A stretch of DNA of 54,719 nt from an uncultured SAR86 cluster bacterium (GTDB lineage: Bacteria > Pseudomonadota > Gammaproteobacteria > Magnimaribacterales > D2472). Below, one piece after another: positions 27,513 to 36,057 of this stretch. The notes beneath the pieces are model-generated. The model was not told where the DNA came from. It worked only from the letters and a program-made list of their open reading frames with translations, and ran no database searches. How positions within the stretch are numbered: position 1 is the stretch's first letter; each line of letters begins with the position of its first letter. Location: positions 1 to 54,719 of the forward strand of contig CACJSU010000011.1 of assembly GCA_902596165.1 (NCBI GenBank). The letters are read 5' to 3'. The translations under genes and the position numbers were made by a program.

Positions 27513-28417
27513 TTTTCTTCCTCCCATTCCTGTAAATAATTATTTATAAGAGAAACGAGCTGCAGCGGTGAATCAAGTGGGACATGATGAGCTGCATCCT
27601 CAATTACTTCAACAATCATAGTATCTTTAAATGCCTCTCTAATGTATTTCATTATTTTTGATTCTAATAATAGACTTTTACCGCCAGCAACAAAAAGTGC
27701 TGGGCACTGAAATTTAAATTCATAATTGTGTAGGCGCCTAAGAGTAGCAAACAGCCTATCATCAAATCGCCATCGCCAGCCGCCTTCATCATTGAAAACC
27801 GAATGCTCTGCAATATATCTAAGATACCACCAATTTTCACAGTCCTGGGGAGGCATCAGTCTAAACCTTTTGATAATTGAAACCTTGTCAGGATAGTATT
27901 TGATTTTTCTTAGCGGACCAGTGCTTTGGTGTTTATCATAGTCATATGTTGGAGGTCGAATAGGAGAGTCAATCATTATCAATCCATTAAATACTTCTGG
28001 CATCTCGCTAGCCATAAATCCAGCTACATGCCCACCAAGTGAATGTCCTATAAGAAATATTTTTTGATGAGAATTTAGTACTTTTTCTTGATGTAATATT
28101 CCCACCAATGCTTCACTGAAGCCTTCAAAATTATATTTTGTTCTATGACCAGACTCTCCCATTCCAGGTAGATCTGGAGCAAAAATAGTGCAGTTTCTAT
28201 TAATAAGTGGAGCTATTGGATCCCACCATCTTTTATGAGCACCAGTTCCATGAATTAAAATAACAATATTTTCTGCATCTTTTCTATCCCATGCCTGATA
28301 TTTAATATTACCAAGTTGATGAGAGAGAATTTCTTGTCTTGGGTTACTAGATATAGAAGAATGAAACCAGTTTGGGGCATCTTTTAGATCGGTTGAAAGT
28401 GAGTCAGTAATTTCCAT
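27509..28417 (-). CDS. Alpha/beta-fold hydrolase
   Basis: A 302-residue cytosolic hydrolase. LIHGTGAHKRWWDPIAPLI gives the oxyanion region, IGHSLGGHVAG the nucleophile elbow (Ser), and EDAAHHVPLDSP the catalytic histidine. The lid region (GPLRKIKYYPDKVSIIKRF) is arginine/lysine-rich, as in 2-hydroxymuconate semialdehyde or ester hydrolase-like families; I cannot name a substrate. It is the first gene of the operon with the paraoxonase-like protein (ATGA coupling) and nnr. Confidence 0.85.
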   Translation of the reverse strand: MEITDSLSTDLKDAPNWFHSSISSNPRQEILSHQLGNIKYQAWDRKDAENIVILIHGTGAHKRWWDPIAPLINRNCTIFAPDLPGMGESGHRTKYNFEGFSEALVGILHQEKVLNSHQKIFLIGHSLGGHVAGFMASEMPEVFNGLIMIDSPIRPPTYDYDKHQSTGPLRKIKYYPDKVSIIKRFRLMPPQDCENWWYLRYIAEHSVFNDEGGWRWRFDDRLFATLRRLHNYEFKFQCPALFVAGGKSLLLESKIMKYIREAFKDTMIVEVIEDAAHHVPLDSPLQLVSLINNYLQEWEEEK

Positions 28418-28457
28418 TCATGAGTATTCTAAAGGATAATAAAACTCCATACTATCC

Positions 28458-29246
28458 ATGCAAGCAATGACAACAATTATTAAACCAGCCGCTACAGTAA
28501 TCTTAATGCGAGATGCAGAAGAAGGTGGATTTGAGATATTGATGGTCAAGAGAAGCAGTAGATCTGCTTTTGGAAGTATATATGTTTTTCCAGGCGGTAA
28601 ATTAGATCAAGAGGATTCTACTCCTGAGTTATATTCTTATTGTAAGGGGATGACTGATTCAGAGGCATCTAGAAAATTAGGAATTGAAAAGGATGGCCTA
28701 GCATATTGGATAGCATGCATAAGAGAGTGTTTTGAAGAGGCAGGAGTGCTATTGACAGAGACCAATGACTCAATAATTCAAGATACATTTAAGCTAAATG
28801 CTTTAAGAGATAAATTAAATAATCAAGAAATATCTTTCAAAGATATTTGTATTTCTGAGGCATTAAACCTAAGAGCCAAAGATATTGTGCCGTGTGCTCA
28901 CTGGATAACGCCAACCATTGAGCCAAAAAGATTTGATACAAGATTTTTTCTTGCTAAGGTAGATTCCAAGCAACTCGCTAGCCATGATGGTTTTGAATTA
29001 ACAGAAAGCACTTGGATCAAACCTCTAGATGCTCTTCAAAGATTGGAACAAGGTGAAATGAATATGATTATTCCAACTATAGAAAATATTAAAACTCTGA
29101 GTCAATTTTCTTCAAGCAAAGATGCGTTTGATTATTTTGATAGTTTAAAAGATGAAGAAATTCCTCCAATACTCCCAAAATTTATTAAAAAAGATGGCAA
29201 TTGGATTGGATTTTTGCCTGGAGATGAGGGGTATGACAATGTCTAG
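28458..29246 (+). CDS. NUDIX hydrolase
   Basis: A 262-residue NUDIX protein of the longer type related to mammalian NUDT19. FPGGKLDQED and the Nudix helix RECFEEAGVLLT are separated by an insertion, as in NUDT19-like CoA/nucleotide pyrophosphatases. Starts at 28458 or, equally well, at the ATG nine bases later (MTTIIKPAAT). The stop overlaps the metallo-hydrolase start by eight bases, so the two are coupled. Confidence 0.88.
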   Translation: MQAMTTIIKPAATVILMRDAEEGGFEILMVKRSSRSAFGSIYVFPGGKLDQEDSTPELYSYCKGMTDSEASRKLGIEKDGLAYWIACIRECFEEAGVLLTETNDSIIQDTFKLNALRDKLNNQEISFKDICISEALNLRAKDIVPCAHWITPTIEPKRFDTRFFLAKVDSKQLASHDGFELTESTWIKPLDALQRLEQGEMNMIIPTIENIKTLSQFSSSKDAFDYFDSLKDEEIPPILPKFIKKDGNWIGFLPGDEGYDNV

Positions 29247-30048
29247 AGATTTTATTCAAAGGGTAACAGCTTCTAATGGAAGTGTGTTCACAGGCCCTGG
29301 AACCAATAGTTTTCTTATTGGTCGAAATGATATAACTTTAATTGATCCAGGGCCAAAAATTGATGCACATATAGAAAACTTGGTTAAGCTTGGCGAAGGT
29401 AAAATAAAAAGAATTTTGGTTACTCATACCCATCGTGATCATTCTCCTGCAGCTAAAGTTTTGGGAGAAATGTTAGGGGTCCCTTTGATGGGCAGGCTAC
29501 TTGAGAAAGATGACTCTCTTCAAGACAAAACTTTTAAACCAGATCGTATTCTCGAGCATGGTGATTTAATTGAAACAGATGAATACACCATAGAAACAAT
29601 TCATACCCCGGGGCATGCATCAAACCACCTTTGTTACTTAATCCAAGAAGAAAAAGTCATGCTCACTGGAGATCATATTATGAATGGTTCAACGGTTGTC
29701 ATTGCTCACCCCGATGGATCTATGAAAGATTATTTAAATTCTTTGGCTTTATTACGAAATTATAATTTTAATAAAATAGGACCAGGCCATGGCGACTTTC
29801 TTGAAGAACCAATGGCGGTGGTTGACTGGATTATTGATCATAGACTTGAAAGGGAAAAAAAAGTGATCTCTAAGTTGAAAAATTTTTCAAACGTTACTTC
29901 TAAGGATTTGGTTGAAAGTGTCTATGATGACGTTGATCCCAAGCTTCATCCTATTGCAATTTGGAGTCTAGAAGCCCACCTATATAAACTTCTTGAAGAT
30001 GAGATGGTTCAATATGACTCAACAGAAAAAACTTGGTCTTTTATATAA
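29239..30048 (+). CDS. Metallo-beta-lactamase-fold hydrolase, LACTB2-like
   Basis: A 269-residue MBL-fold protein. VTHTHRDHSPAAK supplies the HxHxDH zinc motif, TPGHASNHLCY and LTGDHIMNG further ligands, and GPGHGDF the final histidine. The N-terminal NSFLIGRNDITLIDPGP and the C-terminal winged-helix-like domain (KLHPIAIWSLEAHLYKLLEDEMV) fit the LACTB2 group, which includes an RNA endonuclease. I chose ATG 29239 (MSRDFIQRV) because GAGGGG lies seven bases upstream; an ATG six bases earlier is possible. Confidence 0.87.
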   Translation: MSRDFIQRVTASNGSVFTGPGTNSFLIGRNDITLIDPGPKIDAHIENLVKLGEGKIKRILVTHTHRDHSPAAKVLGEMLGVPLMGRLLEKDDSLQDKTFKPDRILEHGDLIETDEYTIETIHTPGHASNHLCYLIQEEKVMLTGDHIMNGSTVVIAHPDGSMKDYLNSLALLRNYNFNKIGPGHGDFLEEPMAVVDWIIDHRLEREKKVISKLKNFSNVTSKDLVESVYDDVDPKLHPIAIWSLEAHLYKLLEDEMVQYDSTEKTWSFI

Positions 30049-30053
30049 AATAG

Positions 30054-30416
30054 ATGTTCGCTTTTATTTTAGGCTGCCTGTATCTAAGCACAGCTTTGTT
30101 GCATCTATGGCTAATTAAAGAAAAATTTAATATTTTTAGATTTATTTATAATCCCAGAAATAGGAATTACCTTCTTCTTTTTGATGCACCCTTTTTACTC
30201 CTAAGTTTTGCAGCAATCATTGAGGAAAGTCATTGGTTTCTCTTTGTTATATTTTTTATGCATGCAATAAACTCAATGACACTTTTATTAAAACCTCAGC
30301 TTTTTTATCAATCTAAAGATGAAATTCAATTAATGGAAGTTGAATCTTTAAACAACTATTTAGTAATAATGGCCTCAGTATTTGGAGTAGGCTGTTTATT
30401 GATTAGTTACTTATAA
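30054..30416 (+). CDS. Small integral membrane protein, hypothetical
   Basis: A 120-residue protein with about four hydrophobic segments (roughly 2-22, 38-57, 60-82 and 98-119), separated by short charged loops. I recognise no family. It follows the MBL-fold gene by five bases and is probably cotranscribed with it. Its last six bases overlap the convergent acs gene. Confidence 0.65.
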   Translation: MFAFILGCLYLSTALLHLWLIKEKFNIFRFIYNPRNRNYLLLFDAPFLLLSFAAIIEESHWFLFVIFFMHAINSMTLLLKPQLFYQSKDEIQLMEVESLNNYLVIMASVFGVGCLLISYL

Positions 30417-32339
30417 ACTTAGTTTATTTTTAATTAAATCATCAACTACGCTTGGATCGGCCAAGGTTGAAGTATCACCCAGATTATCAAATTCACCCCC
30501 AGCAACTTTTCTTAGGATTCTTCTCATAATTTTTCCAGATCTTGTTTTTGGAAGGCTAGGAGCCCATTGAATGAGGTCAGGTTTTGCAATGGGACTAATT
30601 TCATTAGCAACAAAATTTTGTAACTCTATTATCAGTTTTTCATTCTCTTCTTCCCCAACCATTAGCGTTACATACGCATAGATGCCTTGGCCTTTTATTG
30701 GATGTTCAAAGCCAACAATCGCAGCTTCAGCAACTTTCTCATGAAGCACCAATGCACTTTCTATTTCTGCTGTACCAAGCCTGTGTCCAGAAACATTTAA
30801 CACATCATCAACTCTACCAGTGATCCAAAAATATCCATCTTTATCTCTTTTCGCGCCATCGCCAGTGAAATAGGCGCCTTCATAGGTAGAAAAATATGTA
30901 TCTATCATCCTTTGATGATCTCCGTACACACTTCTTATTTGGCTTGGCCATGATTGCGTGATGATTAGATTGCCTGATTGCTCTCCTTCCAAAACAACTC
31001 CATTCTCATCTACAAGTTCTGGCTTTACACCGAAAAATGGCAAAGTTGCCGATCCTGGTTTTACTGGAGTGATGCCCGCGATGGGAGAGATTAAAACCGA
31101 GCCTGTTTCTGTTTGCCACCAAGTATCAATTATATGACAGGCTTCATTGCCAACGACCTTGAAATACCATTCCCATGCTTCTGGGTTGATTGGCTCTCCA
31201 ACAGTTCCAAGCAAACGAAGGCTTTTTCTGCTTGTTTTTTGGACATATTGATCTCCTTGAGCCATTAAAGCCCTGAGTGCAGTTGGCGCTGTATAAAAAA
31301 TGGAGATTTGATGCTTATCACAAATTTCCCAGAACCTAGAGGGTGAAGGATATGTTGGAATGCCTTCAAACATCAAACTAGTAGCTCCATTAGATAAGGG
31401 ACCATAGAGAATGTAAGTGTGGCCTGTAATCCATCCAACATCTGCAGTACACCAGTATTTATCGTTAGATTCATATCCAAAAAGATACTTAAAGCTTAGG
31501 TGCGCCCCCAGCAGATACCCTGCGGTTGTATGCATGACACCTTTTGGTTTTCCTGTCGAACCAGATGTATACAAAATGAATAATGGATCTTCTGAATCCA
31601 TTGGTTCGCATGGACAGTTATTTGATGCTCCAGCAAACATTTCTTCATAATCTTTGTCTCTATTTTCAGTCCAGCTAATTTCCCCACCTGTTCGTTTGAT
31701 AACAAGGCAATGCGCAACCTTTGGACACTCTGATAGTGCCTTATCAACATTATCTTTGAGAGGAATTTTTTTACCACCTCTGATTGCTTCATCTGCTGTA
31801 ATTACTATGGTGCAATTTGCGTCTAAAATTCTATCTTTTAAAGATTCTGGAGAAAATCCTCCAAATACTACTGAGTGAATAGCACCAATTCTTGCACAGG
31901 CCAACATTGCGAATGCTGCTTCTGGGATCATTGGCATATATATACAAACCCTAGATCCTTTTGAGGCACCTAAATTTTTTAAAATATTTCCAAATCTGCA
32001 TACATTTTTGTACAAGTCAGCATAACTAATTTCTGAAGATTCATCCGGATCATCTCCTTCCCAGATAAGTGCAGTCTTATCTGCGTGCATTTCTAAATGT
32101 CTGTCAATGCAGTTATAAGCAATATTAATTTTGCCGTCTTCAAACCATTTTGAATCAACAAATTCACCATTATGAACGTTAGAAAAAGACTCCACCCAAG
32201 ATAAATTTTTTTCAGCCTGGTCTCCAAAGAATGTTTGAGGATCGCTTATAGACTCCTGATACATTTCATCGTATTCGTCTAAATTTTTTATGAATGGATT
32301 AACAAGATTTTTAGGAGGTAGATATTTTTTTTCTGCCAC
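30411..32339 (-). CDS. acs: Acetyl-CoA synthetase
   Basis: Activates acetate to acetyl-CoA through acetyl-AMP. The 642-residue length matches Acs. [20 protein letters not shown] is the AMP-binding P-loop, [20 protein letters not shown] and [10 protein letters not shown] are acetate-specific signatures, and [11 protein letters not shown] carries the regulatory lysine that is acetylated in many bacteria. Single gene; the next genes on the same strand start 16 bases upstream. Confidence 0.97.
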   Translation of the reverse strand: MAEKKYLPPKNLVNPFIKNLDEYDEMYQESISDPQTFFGDQAEKNLSWVESFSNVHNGEFVDSKWFEDGKINIAYNCIDRHLEMHADKTALIWEGDDPDESSEISYADLYKNVCRFGNILKNLGASKGSRVCIYMPMIPEAAFAMLACARIGAIHSVVFGGFSPESLKDRILDANCTIVITADEAIRGGKKIPLKDNVDKALSECPKVAHCLVIKRTGGEISWTENRDKDYEEMFAGASNNCPCEPMDSEDPLFILYTSGSTGKPKGVMHTTAGYLLGAHLSFKYLFGYESNDKYWCTADVGWITGHTYILYGPLSNGATSLMFEGIPTYPSPSRFWEICDKHQISIFYTAPTALRALMAQGDQYVQKTSRKSLRLLGTVGEPINPEAWEWYFKVVGNEACHIIDTWWQTETGSVLISPIAGITPVKPGSATLPFFGVKPELVDENGVVLEGEQSGNLIITQSWPSQIRSVYGDHQRMIDTYFSTYEGAYFTGDGAKRDKDGYFWITGRVDDVLNVSGHRLGTAEIESALVLHEKVAEAAIVGFEHPIKGQGIYAYVTLMVGEEENEKLIIELQNFVANEISPIAKPDLIQWAPSLPKTRSGKIMRRILRKVAGGEFDNLGDTSTLADPSVVDDLIKNKLSL

Positions 32340-32355
32340 TAGATTTCCTTAAAAT

Positions 32356-33021
32356 TTATAGGATAGAAGGCTGAGGATTAATAAAATTTTTACCCCTAGG
32401 ATCAGACATAATTTTATTAATGAGCATGTCATAGTCAGAGCCCCCTCCCTCAAGATCGATATCTGCTGCATTAATAATTAACAGAGGAGCATTCTCAAAA
32501 TATAAAAAGAATTTTGAGTAGGCATCATTTAGCCTTTCAAGATAATCCACAGTAAGAAATTTCTCATCAGGGTTGCCACGTTTATTGATTCTCTCCAACA
32601 AAATTTCAACTGGAGCTTGAAGATAGATTACCAAATCAGGTGAGGGCGCATCCAGGGTTAAATGTTCATATACTTTTTCATATAAACCCATCTCCTCTTC
32701 AGATAAGGTAACTTCTGCAAATAATCTATCTTTTTGAATTAAGAAGTCTGCAACACGGACAGGCTCAAACAATGATCGTTGCTTTAGATCTTCAATTTGT
32801 TGCATTCGTTGAAACAAGAAAAATAATTGAGTGGCCAGCGCTGATTGTTTGGGGTTTCTATAGAAGCTTTTGAGAAAAGGGTTTTCTGCCGGCTGCTCTA
32901 AAAAAACATCGTAATTAAATGTCTCTGCAATCTTATGGGCGAGCGTAGTTTTTCCAACTCCAATTGGTCCTTCAATTGCAATATATTTTGGAAGCGGAGC
33001 TTCCTGTAAAGCAGGTTCCAT
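32356..33021 (-). CDS. Deoxynucleoside kinase (deoxyadenosine/deoxyguanosine kinase family)
   Basis: A 221-residue kinase. AIEGPIGVGKTTLAHKIAE is the P-loop, EQPAENPFLKSFYRNP, the DRLFAEVTL (DR-like) and ERINKRGNPDEKFL lid motifs fit the dNK family that salvages deoxynucleosides. In many gammaproteobacteria this gene sits beside folK or panB; here it is between acs and pcnB (26 bases after the pcnB stop), so folK is not adjacent. Exact base specificity cannot be read off. Confidence 0.9.
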   Translation of the reverse strand: MEPALQEAPLPKYIAIEGPIGVGKTTLAHKIAETFNYDVFLEQPAENPFLKSFYRNPKQSALATQLFFLFQRMQQIEDLKQRSLFEPVRVADFLIQKDRLFAEVTLSEEEMGLYEKVYEHLTLDAPSPDLVIYLQAPVEILLERINKRGNPDEKFLTVDYLERLNDAYSKFFLYFENAPLLIINAADIDLEGGGSDYDMLINKIMSDPRGKNFINPQPSIL

Positions 33022-33047
33022 AAGGTTTTTAATCTATTTGTTAAAGA

Positions 33048-34328
33048 TTAGCTTAACTCTTCCAAGAAACCAAATTTTTTCTCAACTGGACTGCTTCTTG
33101 ATTCTCTCAATGACTTAAGTAATGAAATTTTTCCAGGCCTATTCACCTTTTGAAATTGGGTCCACCAGTTACCCATGCCTTGCAAATCACCTGCTGCCTC
33201 TTCTCTCAAGAGCAAGAAATCATATGCAGCTCTGAATCGAGGATGGTTTAAAATTTTATAGGGCTGATGACCTAAACGTGTTTCAAGTTTTAATTGCAGC
33301 GACCAAATATCTTTAATATATCCATGAAATTTTCTTGGTACAGCAGTTAATGCTTGCTGCTCTCTTATAATCCTGTCCATACTTCTAAAGAATTTTCTTA
33401 GATTTAAAGCTCCTTTTTCCTTTGAAGCATTGAGCAGTCTTGGCCAAAGCAGTGCAGCAATTAAAAATCCTGGAGTAACAGATTTGGATGCCTTTAATCT
33501 ATTGTCAGTATTAATTAATGCGGCTTTTTGAAATCTCAAGCTAAAAGAATTTTCCTTATAATCACTTGAGTTAACTAGATATCTCAAGACCCCAAAAGAG
33601 TCTAGTTTATTGAAGTTGTTAAGCGCATTTTTTGAAAGAAAAATTTTACAAAATTCATCAAACATCCTTGCATTAGAAATATTACCAAGTAGATGCCCCT
33701 TTTGATATATAGCTTCTTTTACATCATTAGAGATTTTGAAGTTTAATTTTGAGCTAAATCGAATTGCGCGCAAGCTTCTCACAGGGTCCTCTTCAAATCT
33801 AATTAGCGGATCACCAATCGAGACAAGAATTTTTTTTTGAATATGCTGCAGACCATTATGAAAATCACATAACTGATTATCTATTGGATCAAAATACAGA
33901 GCATTAATAGAGAAGTCTCTTCTTATACAGTCTTCTTCTATAGTTCCCCATACATTATCTCTAAGAATTTTCCCTTCGGAGTCTTTAACAATTCCTGAGC
34001 TATTATCCTCTTTAGATGCATGTGCTCTGAAGGTAGAAACCTCAATTAACTCATTTCTACTATAAACATGAACTAAGCGAAACCTTTTACCAATAATCCT
34101 AGATGATCTAAAAATCTTCCTGACTTCTTCGGGAGTAGCATTTGTCGAAACATCAAAATCTTTTGCTTTTATTCCAACTAGTGAGTCACGTACACACCCT
34201 CCAACAAGGTAGCCTTGGAATCCAGATTGCTTTAATTTTTTAACAATCTCAATTGCAAATGGGCTGAATTTATTTTCCTTTAAAATCTTTGGAATTTTTG
34301 CTGTAGATACTTTATTTTTTTTATTCAA
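33048..34328 (-). CDS. pcnB: Poly(A) polymerase I
   Basis: Adds poly(A) tails that mark RNA for decay. GYLVGGCVRDSLVG and KDFDVSTNATPEEVRKIF form the nucleotidyltransferase head, with DCIRRDFSINALYF behind it; the 426-residue length and C-terminal part after KDIWSLQLKLETRLG distinguish it from CCA-adding enzyme. No ATG or GTG precedes the catalytic core. The only standard candidate is TTG at 34328. E. coli pcnB also uses a rare non-canonical start (AUU), so inefficient initiation may be conserved. It lies 32 bases downstream of dksA, the E. coli order. Confidence 0.92.
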   Translation of the reverse strand: MNKKNKVSTAKIPKILKENKFSPFAIEIVKKLKQSGFQGYLVGGCVRDSLVGIKAKDFDVSTNATPEEVRKIFRSSRIIGKRFRLVHVYSRNELIEVSTFRAHASKEDNSSGIVKDSEGKILRDNVWGTIEEDCIRRDFSINALYFDPIDNQLCDFHNGLQHIQKKILVSIGDPLIRFEEDPVRSLRAIRFSSKLNFKISNDVKEAIYQKGHLLGNISNARMFDEFCKIFLSKNALNNFNKLDSFGVLRYLVNSSDYKENSFSLRFQKAALINTDNRLKASKSVTPGFLIAALLWPRLLNASKEKGALNLRKFFRSMDRIIREQQALTAVPRKFHGYIKDIWSLQLKLETRLGHQPYKILNHPRFRAAYDFLLLREEAAGDLQGMGNWWTQFQKVNRPGKISLLKSLRESRSSPVEKKFGFLEELS

Positions 34329-34360
34329 AAGCTTAAAAGAAAAATTTATGAGCTTGGTAA

Positions 34361-34993
34361 TTATCCACCAAGTTGTTTTTCTTTAATTTCATCAAGCGTC
34401 TTGCAGTCAATACAATGCGTAGCGGTTGGACGAGCTTCAAGTCTTTTAACTCCTATTTCTATACCACAAGCATAACAGTATCCATAGTCATCTTGCTTGA
34501 TTTGCTCTAGAGAGCCTGCAATTTTATTAATAAGCTTTCGTTCCCTATCTCTTGTTCTCAACTCAAAAGCAAACTCTTCCTCTTGAGAGGCTCTATCGAT
34601 TGGATCAGCATAAGATTCACCTTTATTTTTCAAGTGATCAAATGTTTTTTGCATTTCTTCTCTCAAATGCTCGCGCCACTCAATTAAAACTGCGTTAAAG
34701 TGCTTCTTCATTGCGGCACTCATATATTTTTCACCTTTACGACCCTTGTACGAAGAGATTGGAGTAGTTCTTTTTTTAGCCGGAGCTTTCTTTGTTGTGC
34801 TTTTTTTAGCCGGGGCTTTCTTTATCGTGCTTTTTTTAGCCGGGGCTTTCTTTGTCGTGCTTTTTTTAGCCGGAGCTTTCTTTGTCGTGCTTTTTTTAGC
34901 CGGGGCTTTCTTTGTCGTGCTTTTTTTAGCCGGGGCTTTCTTTATCGTGCTTTTTTTAGCAGTAGATTTTTTTACATCTGCTTTTTTAGGCAT
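34361..34993 (-). CDS. dksA: RNA polymerase-binding transcription factor DksA with basic repeat N-terminus
   Basis: The C-terminal 135 residues are DksA: coiled-coil tip [13 protein letters not shown] with both key aspartates, then a four-cysteine zinc finger [15 protein letters not shown] and [11 protein letters not shown]. DksA binds the secondary channel of RNA polymerase and works with ppGpp. Residues 1-75 are an added run of about seven 10-residue units of the type [10 protein letters not shown], highly basic and resembling histone H1/AlgP tails. E. coli DksA is 151 residues and has no such extension. It may add DNA or RNA binding. Confidence 0.93.
   Translation of the reverse strand: MPKKADVKKSTAKKSTIKKAPAKKSTTKKAPAKKSTTKKAPAKKSTTKKAPAKKSTIKKAPAKKSTTKKAPAKKRTTPISSYKGRKGEKYMSAAMKKHFNAVLIEWREHLREEMQKTFDHLKNKGESYADPIDRASQEEEFAFELRTRDRERKLINKIAGSLEQIKQDDYGYCYACGIEIGVKRLEARPTATHCIDCKTLDEIKEKQLGG
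34771..34960. repeat. Tandem 30-bp repeat inside dksA (six full copies plus part of a seventh)
   Basis: The unit TTTTTTTAGCCGGGGCTTTC followed by TTTGTCGTGC recurs at exact 30-base steps from 34771; copies differ only at GGG/GGA and at GTC/ATC/GTT positions. Each unit encodes ten residues of the DksA N-terminus. Near identity at the DNA level implies recent expansion or slippage. Confidence 0.95.
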
Positions 34994-35050
34994 AATTTAA
35001 TTAATTAAAGTTTTTAGGCGCATGAAATTATCAGAAAGCAGAGCAATAAG

Positions 35051-36055
35051 CTAGCTTTTTTTGAAATTATTTAATACTTCCCTATATGATTTTTGGTTAA
35101 GCCTTGGCCCAAAAGTTTCTACAACCTTAGAAGCTCCATAATTTGCAAATTCAGCACAAGACTTTAAATCATTGTTTTGAAGCAATGCATATAAGAAACT
35201 GCCAGCGAACATATCTCCAGCACCATTAGTATCAACAGGCTTAATACTAACATTAGGAGTATGGATTATTTCATCGCTTGTAATTACCGCACTACCTTTT
35301 TCTCCCATCGTAATTACTGAAGTGTATGATTTCTCTTGCAGTTTAGTGAATGCTTCATCAATATTTTCTGCACCAACAAATGCCATGGCCTCATCGTCAT
35401 TGCCAAAAATATAGTCCAAGCCAAAAGACTCCATTTCATAGAATTTATCTTTAAATCCCATAACAATTCCTGGATCAGATAATGAAAAAGCGATTTTTAC
35501 TCCTGGGAAGTTTTGAAGATGATTAAGAGCCTGCAAGGTAACTTTATAATTTTCCTCACTTGTGACCATATATCCCTCGATATAGAAAATTTTAGAATTT
35601 GCAATCTGATCTAGATCTAGATCAGATTCATCCATCAATGAGCTTACATTAAGCGCAGTAGTCATTGTTCTTTTGGCATCAGGGGTAACTAGGATTAAGC
35701 ATTTTCCAGTTGGAATACTACTCGCAGGAGCCATATTTCCTTTGTGACCAACTCCAGCTTCCTTCAGGCTTTCTAGATACCTTATCCCATCTTGATCATC
35801 AGAGATCTTGCAGGTGTGAAAGCATTTGGCGCCAAAGCTTGCTGCTGCAACAAGACTATTGGTTGCAGATCCACCACAGTCTGAAACAGTCTCAGCTCCA
35901 GAGGCAATAAGTCTCTCTATTATCGGTGCATGCTCTTCTGCACTGGATAGGGTCATTTGATCTATTTCTAGGCCAAGCTCTTCGATAAGGCTATGCTCAA
36001 CCTTGAACACAGTATCCACAAGGGCATTTCCAATTGCGCTAATATCATTTTTCAT
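35051..36055 (-). CDS. PfkB-family kinase, adenosine kinase-like
   Basis: A 334-residue ribokinase-fold protein. DCGGSATNSLVAAASFGAK is the first PfkB signature, and DTNGAGDMFAGSFLY the second with the catalytic Asp and anion hole. The N-terminus AIGNALVDTVFKVEHSLIEE and overall sequence look like the adenosine-kinase-like PfkB group common in proteobacteria. Adenosine or another nucleoside/sugar is the probable substrate. Two bases separate it from hemL, so the genes are likely cotranscribed. Confidence 0.87.
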   Translation of the reverse strand: MKNDISAIGNALVDTVFKVEHSLIEELGLEIDQMTLSSAEEHAPIIERLIASGAETVSDCGGSATNSLVAAASFGAKCFHTCKISDDQDGIRYLESLKEAGVGHKGNMAPASSIPTGKCLILVTPDAKRTMTTALNVSSLMDESDLDLDQIANSKIFYIEGYMVTSEENYKVTLQALNHLQNFPGVKIAFSLSDPGIVMGFKDKFYEMESFGLDYIFGNDDEAMAFVGAENIDEAFTKLQEKSYTSVITMGEKGSAVITSDEIIHTPNVSIKPVDTNGAGDMFAGSFLYALLQNNDLKSCAEFANYGASKVVETFGPRLNQKSYREVLNNFKKS

Positions 36056-36057
36056 TT

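Noticed and set aside
34771-34960. Regular 30-base repeats as a CRISPR array
   Set aside because: The copies are contiguous with no spacers and encode an in-frame peptide repeat; no cas genes are present.
34700-35008. Two overlapping plus-strand open frames encoding repetitive hydrophobic or aromatic proteins
   Set aside because: They are antisense readings of the 30-bp repeats in dksA; the DksA frame carries the conserved domain.
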